Source: Nereocystis luetkeana
Taxonomy: Eukaryota; Sar; Phaeophyceae; Laminariales; Laminariaceae
DNA length: 64,000 bases
Direction of reading: 5' to 3'
NCBI GenBank assembly: GCA_031213475.1
Contig: JARUPZ010000010.1
Span: 6,736,776-6,800,775 of the forward strand
Both the position numbers and the translations under genes were made by a program. The notes below the pieces were generated by a model. It made no database searches and was not told the DNA's origin. It saw nothing but the letters and a program-made list of their open reading frames with translations. Shown in pieces: positions 21,935-33,457 of this stretch (positions are counted from its first letter, which is position 1; every line of letters starts with the position of its first letter).

Positions 21935-22155
21935 TGGTAAACATTACCTGGTACCAGGTATGTACTTTTTGCATAGATCTAACCCAGGAAACATGTCCTA
22001 GATCATGCGGGTTATACGGCTCCCACCCGGCAACATGAGCTAGATCATACAGATCATACAGATCAGGAATATACCTATCTGCCCTGAAAGGTCTAGGCCA
22101 TGACGTGGAAATGATCTGTAGATGATCTGCACATGATCTGTCGGAGGTGTGACAC
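21935..22155. repeat. MITE-3 copy
   Basis: AGATCTAACCCAGGAAACATGTC on the left and GATCTGTAGATGATCTGCAC on the right, with CATGAGCTAGATCATACAGATC inside. Confidence 0.55.
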
Positions 22156-22749
22156 CGTTCGTTCAGAATCAGCACGCATATTACGGGAATCCCAGAGGCG
22201 TGGAGGACAAACTGATATATATCGAAACGATAACCATTACCCGCGATATATGGGTGCACGGACTTGTTTTCTGGGGGCCCTGACTCGAGGAGCTTTATAC
22301 TAATAGTGAACCAGTAGTACGTCACTCAAGCCCTAACTTTCACCAAATAAAGGGAAGTGCAACCCGATCGCCTACTATTAATTATACGAATAGAATACAC
22401 AAAACAGTTGTTGCTCGGCGTGGCATGCAAAACGCGTAATCTATCAGAGGCATTAAGCGCACAGACAAATCTTCAATGTTGCAAAAATGAAAGGCAGATC
22501 GATCTATGAAAAAACGCAAACAAACGAAATTAACTATATCCCCGAAAAGTGAACCTGTTGATAGAGGGCAGCCACCACGGCAACAATAGTTGATTCAAGA
22601 CAGAAAGAAGAGAGTTCACATTTTGTTTTACCTCTCTTCTATGGATCCCGATGGCCTTTTTTAACTGCTTTTCGCCCGTTGAAATTCTTGTTCTTCATGG
22701 AAAGATGCGTTCTTCGTTCTGCGAACGTCATGTTGCTCGTATCAAGGTA

Positions 22750-23305
22750 TCATTCAAAACGATCGTTCAACGATCGCATAAAGAGGGATCTTGGAAAACG
22801 ATCCTTCAACGATCGTGAAAAGGTATGGTTGAAAACCGATCGTTCAACGATCGGGAAAGGGATCGTTAAAAACGATTGTTCAACGATCGTAAAAAAGGGA
22901 TCGTTAAAAACGATTGTTCAACGATCGTAAAAAAGGGTTGTTCGAAACGACTGTTCCCGACCATACACAAGGATCGTTAAAAAGGATGCTTCAGCGATCG
23001 TAAGAAGGGATCGTTAGATACAATCGTTCAACAATCGCGAAAAAGGATCGTTCAACAATCGTTGAAAGTGTTTGCTCAACGATCGTAAAAAGGGATCGTT
23101 AAATATGATCGTCAACGATCGTAAAAAGGGATCGTTAAATATGATCGTCAACGATCGTAAAAAGGGATCGTTAGAAAGAATTGTTCAACGGTCGGGAAAA
23201 AAAGGATCGTTGAAAAAGATCGTCCAATGATGGGAAAAAAGGATCGTTAAAAAGGATCCTTCGACGATCGGAAGAAAGGATCGGTAAAAACGATCGTTCT
23301 TGTTC
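22750..23305. repeat. Tandem array of ~33-bp units containing the CGATCG / GATCGTT motif
   Basis: At least 14 degenerate units, each AACGATCGTTCAACGATCGT followed by AAAAAGG. Two adjacent units at about 23095-23165 are almost identical. The array is very rich in GATC. Confidence 0.85.
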
Positions 23306-23653
23306 GCCCGGCCCCACGCGCCCTGCGTGGTCTTGGGTCTCGCCTCCAGGTTTGACGGTATGACGGCAATACCGGAATCGTCACCGTCTCCAAAAGTGAA
23401 AAAACGAAATCATTACGTAGGGCTGCGAGTTCGCTGGGCTTGGCGGCTACCCGGTACGTACGTGTACGTACAATATAGTGATTAGTTGGGCGCCCAAGCA
23501 AGCCAAAGTACGGAGGAATACACAGCAGTGGAAAACAGAATCAAATATCGTGTGTAAACATACAGCCAGCACAGGCCCACAAATAAGAACAGAGCCTACA
23601 CGAACGATGGGAAATGAAGAGCGTGGCAGACGCCTTGAAGTCGTCAAAACTCC

Positions 23654-23749
23654 TAACCCTTTTAGTACCGCAGTCCCGTTTCGGGGACAAATTATTTAGA
23701 AACTGGCTGGTTTGTCCCCGAAACGGGACTTCAGTTTTGAAAGGGTTAA
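23654..23749. mobile_element. MITE-2 copy
   Basis: CTAACCCTTTTAGTACCGCA pairs with TTTTGAAAGGGTTAAC around CGGGGACAAATTATTTAGAA. Confidence 0.75.
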
Positions 23750-24189
23750 CTAAGCTACTGCTGTGCTGGCCGTTCTTGTCTTCTGCTGTGTTCCAGCAAT
23801 AGTCTTGGGGGCGCATTCACTCTTCAGCGAAGCGCGTCATCGAAGGACCTTGTATTGTGGCTCGATGGATATGGGTGTATGGGTGGGTGGATGCGGGTTG
23901 GGCGTGTGCTGGTTTGTGCCACCACCCACAACCACCACCCACCAAAAACAGTTCATTGGTGAGCGGTGCGCGTCCGCGCTAAAACCTTACCCTGGTATAA
24001 ATCATATTTCGGTCGGTGGACTACTGATAGCTCTCTGAGAAAGAATTGGAAAGGAGGTTTCGAGAACATGCGCCACCTACTAAATGACACGTAATTTTTC
24101 CCATCCGAAGCATGTGCGCCGGGACCCCTACTGTACGGGAGCCCGTGCACTCCTTATAGCAGTGCGTCGTTCACCACGTACAGCAGCAG

Positions 24190-24560
24190 TACACGCAAGA
24201 AAAATACCACAACAACACAGCTGTACGCCACCACATCACCAACAAAACCACAGCAGCAGCACCACCACCACCGCGGCCACCAGCCACCACGTGCCACAAG
24301 CTTCTGCTCCTCCTGCTGCTTGGCTGGTGGGGTGGCGGCGATGATGGTGGCGGTAGCAGGTATGAGCTGTGTGGGTGTGTCGTGGAATCGTGCCCTGGAT
24401 ATGATACTCTTCTGGTGCGACCATCGAGCAAGCCCCACCACCACCACCATCACCAGCTGCTGCAATTACCAACACCACCAAGACTGGGCATCATCTAGAT
24501 AGCTGGTGGTGGTAGTGGTAGCGCAAGTGGTGGAGGTGGTGTTGGTCTTTTTTGGTGGTG
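24190..24560. repeat. ACC/GGT-rich low-complexity stretch
   Basis: CACCACCACC-type runs on the left half and GGTGGTGGTG on the right half, so the region can fold on itself. Open frames on both strands here are compositional artefacts. Confidence 0.6.
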
Positions 24561-25401
24561 GCTGCTGGTTATGCTGGTAGTTCTCCGTCTTGTTGCTCGT
24601 TCTCGAGAGGCAGCGGGAAGAGCTTCGACCCTCCCAGGTGTCACTGACATTTGGCACTGGGAGCTCCAATTCGACCACCTACCACGACCAAGCTCAACGA
24701 ACTCAACGCGGACCAAGACGCAAACAGCGGAGGATGGTGCCCGCGAAAACACACGACCCCACGACCACGGTCGGTGTCGAAACCGGGGGTGCTTTGGACG
24801 CGCAAAGACAGGCTCAATCAACACACAAACGAACAGGAGAAGAAAGAACAATTCATCAAACAACCACACATTCTGAAGAAACGCTCTCAGAACGTTCTGT
24901 GCGCCTGCAAACCCCTAGATACGGAAAAAGAGGGAGAAACCTTCCCTCTGGTTCGTCATTTTAATAAGAACATTATCTTCACTTTCTTAGGGGCACTTTA
25001 GAAAGCTGGACTGAGAAAGTATACTCCGCGGCAAGTGCTACACTAAATCCTGCCAGGCATCCAACAACCAAAGCTCAAGGTTAAACTGGGATGGCTTCAC
25101 AATAAAATTGTACGAGGCTGGCTCAGATCATGTTTTTTCTTTTTGGCGGGCTCATACGTACGTCCTCAAGTACGTAGGGGGATACATGGTTGTTGGGTTC
25201 ATGGTAGGTTTTTAACACTAATAATTGCGCCCCTCGTAATAACGGACTTGGTTTTTTTCGTTACTAAAACAGACCACTCTGCAGACACTCTGTGGCCGGG
25301 AGAATGTTCCCCATTTATATTATTAATAGTATTGTTCACATCAGAGTCCAAACAGGGATTGTAATACCAGTCAGAGCCATTATATTACCGGGCAGAGGCG
25401 T

Positions 25402-25472
25402 CCCCGGTGGTTTGGTAGGTGGTCCGCGTGCCTATCAAGATCAATTTCGCGGGTTCAAGCCCCACCGAGTGC
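25402..25472 (+). ncRNA. tRNA-like sequence, probably a tRNA-derived element head
   Basis: It has an A-box-like TGGTTTGGTAGGTGG and a B-box-like GGTTCAAGCCC, 45 bases apart. I cannot pair a convincing 7-bp acceptor stem or a regular anticodon arm, so I do not call a functional tRNA. Confidence 0.35.
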
Positions 25473-25723
25473 ATGCTCGTGAGGGCTTTTTCTTGCATGA
25501 AAGAAATTGATTAGCGGAAAGCGCGAGAGCGTGAGTAAGCTACATTCGATGAAAATCGACGAGCAGTGGGAATGCTGAACCCTATGCGCGACAAGAGATA
25601 AAGGCATGTACCGGGGGGAAGAAGGGTAGACACCTGTGACCACGGCTTGTCCAGAAGGTCGTCGAGGGTAAAACCTCCTACGAGTTAGGCTGGAAAGTGA
25701 AAGTGATGATTTAAAAAAAAAAA

Positions 25724-25925
25724 AGTGATTACAATGCCGGTCAGAGTGAATATTTTGCCGGTCAGAGTGATTATAATGCCGATCAGAGTGCATATATTGC
25801 CAGTCAGAGTGATTATAATGCCGGTCAGAGTGAATATATTGCCGGTCAGAGAGATGACAGTGCCGGTCAGAGCGATTGTAATAATGCCGGTCAGAGCGAT
25901 TAGAATGCCGGTCAGAGCGGTACAC
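25724..25925. repeat. 21-bp tandem array (ATAATGCCGGTCAGAGTGAT)
   Basis: About ten units with small changes. Because 21 is divisible by three, both strands stay open and give seven-residue repeat frames, which are artefacts of the array. Confidence 0.9.
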
Positions 25926-26109
25926 GCCGAGCCACAACTAAAACGTGCCAGTCGGATGCAAACACAAAAAAAATCCGCATAAATTACCGCACGCAACTGT
26001 AACTGCTGCAATAGGTGCGTAGCCAACAAGAAACACGTCGGTGACTTCTAGTCACCCAACCAACGCACAACCCTGCAACTCACCTACCGCGTGAATAAAG
26101 TTCGAGATA

Positions 26110-27290
26110 AATCGTCATGTGACTACGGCCATGGATGATATCGAGTACCCCCTCCCCCACCCGCTATGGCAAAAGTAATAGGAAAGGGAAAAGCACACAC
26201 AGGCAAGATGGATGCGATCCTAACAGACTCGCACCTTGACACCAGGACTAAGAGATGTATCCTGATGAATGTGATAGTACCAAAGCTAGAATATGCAGGA
26301 GAAGTATGGGAAGGGAATGCGAAACTCGTAAAACAGTTGGAAACAGTACAGATGACACCAGCTAAAAAAATATCCTAAAATGCTCAAGTACGACTAGTAA
26401 TACAGTAATAAGAGCAGAACTGGGAATGCACCCACTCGAGACAAACAGGGATACGAAGAAGTTGAAAGGGCAATATAAAGTAAGGAACATGCCAAAAAGA
26501 GGTTGCTGGCCATAGTTGATAGAGCTGTATCGGAGAAAGAAACAAAAAGGGCGAGCTGGAATAAGGTGGGATAGCGTAGTTGAGAAAGTATGGAAGGATA
26601 TAGGGGGAAACCAAGAAGAGGTGATGCCCGCCGGGAAGTTTGGAAAGTACAAGGCAGAAGTAGAAGAAAGGATAGAAAGAAGGGAAAAGCTAGCGCTTCG
26701 AAACAAGATGGAATCGGAAAAACACCTAGAGATTTACGGGGGATTGAGGGAAGGAATAGGAATGAAAACGCATCTGCACGGCCCAATGGACTTCGCGAAA
26801 ACGCTGAAACTGCGCTTTCGTGTAGGTGGCCTGGATCTGCCAGAAAGAAGAAAGAGGCACCAGTAGCCAGGACGAGGAAGAAATAGATACACAAATGTGC
26901 CCGTGTGGCAAAGCAAAAGAGAGTAGAACTCACATAGTAGGAGAATGTGAAATATACAAAGAGGAACGGGATTTGTTAGAAGAGGAGATGAGGGAAATAG
27001 ACGAAAGTGACATGGAGGAGTTTGACACACTAGATAACAGCGAAAAAACGATCGCTATCCTAGGAGATAGATGGTGGCCACAGGCCGCCAAACAGGAAGG
27101 GGATAAGACTCATAATAGCAAAAAAAAATCCATAGGATGTAATATATGGAAACAACGGAATGAGCGCCCAATTGTTGGAGGTGGCTCTACTAGGAGTAGG
27201 AACGGTGCTCCGTCTCGAAAGGGATGCATGGTCAATGGTCAAATGACTAAGGCAAGCAACAAATGAGTACGACCCCCCCCCCCCCCCCTC
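26110..27290 (+). mobile_element. 5'-truncated non-LTR retrotransposon (LINE) remnant with C-rich tail
   Basis: The part from 26166 encodes the end of a reverse transcriptase (thumb/connection: KRCILMNVIVPKLEYAGEVW), then a basic region (GRAGIRWDSVVEKVWKDIGG) and a C-terminal knuckle CPCGKAKESRTHIVGECEIY (C-x-C...H...C), ending VNGQMTKASNK-stop at 27266. The coding frame is broken at least at 26378, 26510 (stop) and about 26860 (shift). After the stop comes GAGTACGA and 16 or more C. A SINE-like 3' fragment (GGCCATGGATGATATCGAGT) sits immediately 5'. RT catalytic motifs are absent, so it cannot move by itself. Confidence 0.75.
26166..27266 (+). pseudogene. LINE ORF2 C-terminal fragment, frameshifted
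   Basis: Three open pieces (26166-26378, 26516-26866, 26826-27266) together make a continuous LINE C-terminus, as judged from the typical order RT connection, basic helices, then CxC..H..C knuckle. Breaks: a frame change near 26370 in an A-run, a stop at about 26512, and a frame change near 26850. The function would have been retrotransposition; it is inactive here. Confidence 0.7.
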
Positions 27291-27501
27291 CCCTCGACGA
27301 ATTTTTACACCCTCCCAGACGATTTTTCAAGCTCGTTTATCGACAACCGGGAGAGTCCAAACGTGAAACGACGCGTCGAGGTCTTCCCAATGTCACCATT
27401 TTCGTTGTGTGCGCCCCCTATAACTAACATAACTAAGGCATGATTTGAAGAATGTCCGCTTGGAAATTCACATGCCAGGGTGGTGTGTGTTCTTTCGTAT
27501 C

Positions 27502-27597
27502 AACTCTTTTGGTACCGTAGTCCCGTTTTGGGGGCATTCCCATTCAAATTCCAAGTAGTTTGTCCCCATAACGGGACTGCGGTACTAAAAGGGTTGT
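27502..27597. mobile_element. MITE-2 copy
   Basis: AACTCTTTTGGTACCGTAGTCC pairs with GGGACTGCGGTACTAAAAGG, with CAAATTCCAAGTAG in the loop. Confidence 0.75.
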
Positions 27598-27619
27598 AAA
27601 TGGTGCCAGCATTGACACT

Positions 27620-27729
27620 ATTACGGGGGGCCATAGTTAATAGGACCTATGGTATACATAAAAACCTATATATTGGACCATTTTTACTGACAGTATTTGG
27701 TCCTATTAACTATGGTCCCCCGTAATAAT
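27620..27729. mobile_element. MITE-1 copy
   Basis: ATTACGGGGGGCCATAGTTA and TAACTATGGTCCCCCGTAAT are near-perfect terminal inverted repeats around ACATAAAAACCTATATATTG. Confidence 0.85.
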
Positions 27730-28099
27730 AGTTCACGGCTAAATATCGCACATGTAGTTTTTGGTTGTTGGCGGCATCGCTTCAAGCTTTTGCTTTCAGT
27801 GGTCTGGATTTTCTGTCGTTTCATCACGTTTTTGTTATGGACACTCACTCACGCTATCACACGGGTACACCTTCTCATATGGCAGAAGCAATATCAATAC
27901 CAGGTAAAACTACAACAGCAGTGGTAGTGGTCTACTGCAGTCAGTCAAGATGAGTGTATTATAGCAGTAACATTACATGCTGACTGCACACAACAAAAAA
28001 GTGCTGTATTTGGGTAGTAATGTGTGTGTTCTTCACATTGAACCGTTCTTTCTACCCGTCGACATTTTTTTTTTGCTCATCCCATTTATTATCTTCGCA

Positions 28100-28290
28100 C
28101 ATCTTCTTCTCTCTCTCCTTCCAACTCGTCACTCAGATCCGGGGTCACATAGCAGGCTCTTCCCGCTCCCTTCCCGCTACGGCACGTGCCTTCATTTTTA
28201 TCGCGAGAAGATTTCAGCATTTTCTTCCCTCGTCGACTCGCATCGAATTGTGCCTACCCACGCTGCAAGGCGCTCTCAACAATTGAATCC
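28100..28290 (+). repeat. Coding-like block also present inverted at 28.68-28.87 kb
   Basis: The stretch with CACTCAGATCCGGGGTCACA and TATCGCGAGAAGATTTCAGC resembles the reverse complement of 28680-28870. Both can be read as a segment with LSRED.....F.RRLASN. It may be a decayed exon or a member of a dispersed repeat. Confidence 0.35.
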
Positions 28291-28324
28291 TTTTTATTTT
28301 TATTTTTGCAAATAAAGTCAAATG

Positions 28325-28405
28325 TCCGACCCACCTGGGGCTCGAACCCAGGACTCAAACACAAGTAGAATTCGAGGTTAACCACTTGAACCACCGGGGC
28401 GACCG
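28325..28405 (-). ncRNA. tRNA-like sequence, probably a tRNA-derived element head
   Basis: On the minus strand CCCCGGTGGTTCAAGTGG (A-box-like) precedes CCTGGGTTCGAGCCCCAGG, a perfect T-arm-like hairpin containing the B box GGTTCGAGCCC. The acceptor stem does not pair well. The start resembles the tRNA-like sequence at 25402-25472. Confidence 0.4.
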
Positions 28406-29010
28406 GCTACCATCCAGCACAACCAGTGTCCGTGCCGTACAATAATATCTCTATACCCCTGGGTTAAAAGTTAAATTTACGAGATGACTTTGTCCAAGCC
28501 AACGGCGGCACAATACAACGAAAAGGACTTTTCCATATATACGACCCATCTAGCGGCGTTTGCACTCTTCCCCCTGTCGAAAAAAATACCAGTTAAGCTC
28601 GGAAATTCGTCCTACAGGGGTTTTTATCTGGTTTTTATCATGCGTGATATACGGTGGTACTGCTGTCTGTGGTATTGATATTAATAGTACATACGATAGG
28701 CCTATACGATACGAAGTATATACGTAATTCGACGCAAGTCGGCGATGGAATAAATGGTTAACGTCTTCTCGGGATAAAAAATGCAAGGCTCGTACCGTAC
28801 GTAGTGGGGGGGGAGGAGCGCCTGCTACTCGTATGTGGCCCCAGATCTGAGTTACGACTTCCATAGGTAACATGAGAAAAAACGGGCTAAGAAAATACAC
28901 GATTACAGCAATAGTAGTAGAGACGAGAAGAAAAGAAGGACGGAGAAAATAAACGCGGGAAGATAAAAAACAAAGAAAAAAAAAATGCCTGAACCCCACA
29001 CGGTATAGCG

Positions 29011-29430
29011 ATGTATTCTCTCTCTCTCTGTCTCGTACTATGTGACCACAGAGCTTGTACTAGTATCTCTATACAGTACAGTAGGATGAAGAATCAACAC
29101 GGACGATGGCTGCATGTCGATGTGTGTAATATAAATACAACACGCACATTGCGCACAGAACAAACGAGGTCCTGTGCATGGGTAACGATAGGTGTCTGTA
29201 CCTGATACTAGGTAAATGGAAGACCTGTACTATCAACACTGCCTGTAGACTCAACCACACCTGCTAAATATCATAAGTACACACACAATTAAAACAGGTA
29301 AGCGTTACCTGGTACATGTGAGTATGGTCTCTGTCTCGTAGTTTTTTTGGTGCCCACAGAGCTGGTACGTATCTCTCTAGGATTGAAGCATCAGCGCGGA
29401 CACTACGTGTGCTGGATGTCGAGGGGTAGA
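29011..29430 (+). repeat. Two copies of a ~115-bp dispersed repeat; a third at 31.64-31.79 kb
   Basis: Blocks at 29020-29125, 29310-29430 and 31640-31790 share CTGTCTCGTA, CACAGAGCT, GTATCTCT, GAAGAATCAGCACGGACAC-like and GCTG..TGTCGA segments. Confidence 0.5.
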
Positions 29431-29819
29431 ACTAACTGTTTAACGCGAACGTGAACACGCACATACAGTTCCCAGTCAGTACACAAAACGTACTTGGTGC
29501 GAACGCACGCCATACTGCGACAGTAGACTATATCCAGAGATCACGCTCTGGTGGAGATTTAATTGGGCTGCTGCCATTGCGAGCGAGCGGCGGAAATCCT
29601 GTCACAGCAGCGGCTGATGTTGCTGTGCTTCTCCCAAAATACAGGTACCCGTATAAAAGTACATGCGTAGTTGGCAGCTATTCTGGAGTAGTTCATTATT
29701 CACTACCAATATTTTAGTACAATAATCAAGAGCCTCCTTCCCTCCCTCCCTCCCTCCCCCTCTTCTTGCCTACCCCCCCTCCCCCCCTCCCTCCTCCCCC
29801 CCCTATGTATTATATACCA

Positions 29820-30330
29820 GGTATAGGTTGGGTTGGTGTCGGTTGGCAACGACAATGCAAAACATGCTGCCCACGACGTGAGCTGCTGTAGGCAACCAGG
29901 GTACCATTCAGTTTTCTACCAGGTATTTGTTTTTGGCGGTCGATCACAGCTGGTGATCGAGTCAAATCAGTTGTGCGGGTTGGAGAACGTCTCCTCCGCA
30001 CAAGGGGAATGATCGTATCACGTACCAGGTAGTGTTTATGGTAAGGCACCCGCGAGGCAGTCAAAGAGTAAACCCTTGGCTGTCTCTGCAGTGGCCACAT
30101 CAACACATTGAAGTGGTCATCCATATGCAAGTCCCCCTCACAAGTGGTTCTTAGTAGGATGCAGCTCACCCTTCATGCGACTCGCCGAATACCTCACGGC
30201 GCTTCGCGCTTGGTGCAAGCAATATCTGCCTGGTCGTGACAACCCGATGTGCTCCATCCCAGCATTGTAGGGATGCAAGGGTCTGTGGTCATACGACTAC
30301 GGCCATGCATGATATCGAGTGCCCCCCCCC
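29820..30330 (+). repeat. SINE-like element, near full length
   Basis: Starts GGTATAGGTTGGGTTGGTGT and GGTTGGCAACGACAATGC, runs through GGAATGATCGTATCACGTAC, TGGTCATCCATATGCAAGTC and GCTTGGTGCAAGCAATATCT to GGCCATGCATGATATCGAGT, then a C-rich stretch of about 150 bp. Confidence 0.75.
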
Positions 30331-30902
30331 ACGCCTTCCCTCCCTCCATCTTCCGTCCCTCCCGCCCCCCCTCCCACCCCCCTCCCTCCCTCCCACCCTC
30401 ACCGTACGAGGTCTTCTGCGGCTGGCGCGTAAGCTTACCCACCCTCCCCCCCCCGCCGCCGCCTCCACCGCCTCCTCCTCTCCCTCCTCCTCTCCCTCCT
30501 CCTAAGCCGCGGCCCGCACTCGACGCCCGTCCGTCTTCAGGCAATACGCCTCGTCCGCCCCTCACGGGCCTGCGTGGTAGTAGCTCTGCCCAACGCCATC
30601 ATTGCCCGTAAGAGACCATGGCAGCATAGCAGCAGTGACAAGAGACCGAGCAAAGCAAAGAAGGATCCAAGCCGACAAACAAGACGAGGAGGGGGAGAGG
30701 GGGGGGAGAAGGAGGAGGAGGAGGATCAGGAGGAAGAAGAAGAAGGAGATGGAAGAAGGGAGATACGACATATGAGAATGGTGCCGTTGTTGTTGAAAGC
30801 ACAGCAGTAAACCCTTCTTTCTACCACATGCTGAGATACTGCAGCGCTTTCTGGAAAAGCATCACGTTTGGAACTGCTGCACCCCCAAGTTTTGGGGGCA
30901 AA

Positions 30903-31013
30903 TTATTAGGGGGGGGCATAGTAAATAGGACCAAATATTGTTACCAAAAATAGGTGAATGTATAGGCTTTTGTGTGTACCGTAGGTCCTATTTACTATGA
31001 TCCACCGTAATAG
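30903..31013. mobile_element. MITE-1 copy
   Basis: GGGGGGGCATAGTAAATAGG on the left and TCCTATTTACTATGATCC then ACCGTAATA on the right, with arms in the inverse order. Confidence 0.75.
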
Positions 31014-31486
31014 TTGGAAACAGAGCTGGGTCACATTTTCAGTACGTACGTACTCCTGTAGTAGTCCGAGGGAAACCTAAACCTCAGTGTGGCGAAAAGG
31101 GATGGGGGAAATAAAACCCGGCTGCTGGACCCGGCGCTGCCTGTGGGTTGGGGGATGATGCGCTTGGTATCGGGAGTTATGATACTACAATAGTATATAG
31201 CTACAGTACTATGCACACTGCAAGGGCTTCTGCAGCAGCAATTTCTCAAGTACAACACGCTCGGTACAGCATGCTACGTACGTACCAGGTATGAAACAGG
31301 TAACAGGTAACGTACGCGTAAATCGTACGAAGTCGACGCTGCGGTCCTCTTTTGTTCTTGTCCGTTGCCGCCTTTGCTCAGAAGGAAGGCCAACTATTGT
31401 ACGAGTACTGCTGTACATAATGTAGTTTCGTATTAATTGCAGCTGCTGTATGCCAGGAAACACGACTATTTTGACCAATACCTGGT

Positions 31487-31594
31487 ATTACGGGGGGCCA
31501 TAGTTAACAGGACCAAATATTGTTCGTAAAAATAGTTAAACATATAGGTTTTTATGTATACCATAGGTCCTGTTAACTATGGTCCCCCGTAATA
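31487..31594. mobile_element. MITE-1 copy
   Basis: ATTACGGGGGGCCATAGTTA and TAACTATGGTCCCCCGTAAT are near-perfect terminal inverted repeats. Confidence 0.85.
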
Positions 31595-32148
31595 GTTGGA
31601 GGTTGGAAGTACTGGTAGAGATGGCAATGCGAATGTACTGCTGTAGTATCTCTGTGGCGTAGTTTTGTGACCGCAGAGCTTCTGCTTGTATCTCTTTAGC
31701 ATTGAAGAATCAGCACGGACACTGCTATGGTTGTGCCCGATGTCGACGGATAGAAAGAACGAAAGAACGGTTCAATGTGAAGAACACAACAACAAACATC
31801 ATGGGGGAGTAGAACAGAGGAGCGGCGCATGCTGGCGGGAGGGTACAGCATGATGCTGACAGCTGCTGCAGCAATCGCAAACGTTCGTGAAACTACAAAT
31901 ATCTGATTGATGAGCGCGCAATCGAGTGGGCGCTGCCCGACAGAAGTCGATCGATTACGGTACGACATACGACGATATACGGCATTACCACAGACAGACT
32001 CGTCACGTGTACTTATACCTACGGTACGGAGAATGGGAAATGGCGTCCTTTGCAGTTTGGGTGTCTCAGACAACAGCAGAGTTGGATATTTTCACATTTT
32101 GACGTCCCTTTGTTGGACGGGAAACTAAAGAGCCATTATTTTTCTTCT

Positions 32149-32950
32149 TCACTTGCTCCTATCAGAACTAAAAGGGCCCAGCGGCAGGACTGCACGAGTG
32201 CACGAGGGCGAACCTTCTCTCCACCGTAAGAGAGTGCAATTGGCGATGCACCGCACCACGGAGCGAGAAGCACTACAAGATGCCCTAGGATGCTGGAAGG
32301 TTTGCTGACTGCTGTTGACCTCTGGCACGTCAGAATGTGATACTGGGCCCAATTCAATGAACAAATTATCAAACAGGAAATATGACAGACCGGGGGCAAG
32401 ACTTCGTAAGAGAAACCATAGCTGTCCAACAATTTAGCCGGCGACCTCGACATCGACCAACTGGGCACCACGGCACACCAACGTACCCCCTTGAACTCGT
32501 CCCACTCACCGTCTTTCTCCATGTTCTCTTCAGTCAGTCTTGCGAAGCTGGAAAGAAAAGTGGTGCATCCAGCCGACACCCGAACCCATGAACGGCAATG
32601 ATAGCCCCATGAAAGTAACGCCTGAACATGAAGTAAAAAAACTCCTCTAGGAAGGTTTGGAACCTTTCGCCTCCCAGTTCTAGTACCGCCGCGCTACGCG
32701 CTACGTACATAATTCCTAAAACATGGCTCGCCACAGCCCATTGAAACCTCTCATTTTTCCACCGGCCGTGTCATCCACCCCCTCGGCGAGGGGTGGAATC
32801 TCAACAGGAGGTGCGAAGTCGAGCTATTGATATCCATGTATATTTCTCGTCAAGTATTGTCGCGGCGTTCAGCTCGTTCACACAGTTCAAAAGGTACGAC
32901 CTCCAGATGATGATCATGATCCCATCTATCCTCACGTCGCCAAGGATCGG
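32149..32950 (-). CDS. Candidate multi-exon gene of unknown function
   Basis: The clearest part is a 38-bp exon at 32510-32547 (acceptor TTTCTTTCCAG, donor GACG|GTGAGT), joined in phase to a terminal exon at 32149-32321 (acceptor GTGCCAG, stop TGA). Upstream open segments at about 32585-32710 (ELGGERFQTFLEEFFYFMF) and 32800-32940 (DGIMIIIWRSYLLNCVNELN) look coding, but their exact borders are uncertain. No family is recognised and the segments do not resemble the channel exons. It lies on the same strand as genes A and B; whether it belongs to gene B's 5' part is open. Confidence 0.3.
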
Positions 32951-33457
32951 TGACCACGCCTCCAAGGATCGGTGATCGATACCGACCTGACACAATGACC
33001 TTGCTCTCGCTTATTGACCTGTTTCTCCCTCTCGCTCTCTTTCTCTGACCCCCCCCTGCTCGATTGCGCCGTTGAATCTATAATATACTGCTGTACACTG
33101 CTGTTGTCAGGCACGCACCAGTTTTGCAATCCCCTTTACAGTTTATATGTTCCAGCACTAGCAGGGCCACCGCAACTCCAACAGGCGACTTTGAGCGAGG
33201 GTGCCTAAAGGGGTTGTACGCCAATCCGTATCATTTCGAGTATATCCCACACAGTGTACGAAAGTCAGGTAGGCAATACTGCTGCCGCCCCGCAGAAATA
33301 TCCCTCCTCCTCTCTCAGTTTCAAGTACAATAAGGCGAGATTGCTCATACGCTGGACACTGTAGGTAGTGGCTGCTGTACGTGCGCAATCTAATCACACC
33401 CTGGACGAAAGACTCACCAATGGGTCTGCCACTACTGCTGTTGTTGCTGATATTATT

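Larger units (their letters stand above)
17919..32148. other. Region between gene B exon 1 and the 32-kb candidate gene: repeats, LINE remnant, no confirmed exon
   Basis: It contains, in order, a CAT microsatellite (18286-18430), degenerate ~200-bp units with ACC-rich linkers (19.14-20.0 kb), a SINE-like copy (20.17-20.7 kb), MITEs, a GATCGTT array (22.75-23.3 kb), an ACC/GGT-rich stretch (24.2-24.56 kb), a 21-bp array (25.72-25.92 kb), a LINE remnant (26.16-27.29 kb) and C/T-rich stretches. The 5' exon(s) of gene B should lie here or further right, but none is convincing. Confidence 0.4.

Noticed and set aside
22750-23305. CRISPR array
   Set aside because: The units are degenerate, contiguous and lack unique spacers of constant length, and the context is eukaryotic.
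25685-26029. Repeat protein with seven-residue units (SDRHYNH or MPVRVNI)
   Set aside because: A 21-bp DNA repeat keeps every frame open on both strands; no start context, splice site or relative.
28325-28405. Functional tRNA gene
   Set aside because: The T arm and internal promoter boxes are present, but the acceptor stem does not pair and the anticodon arm is irregular.
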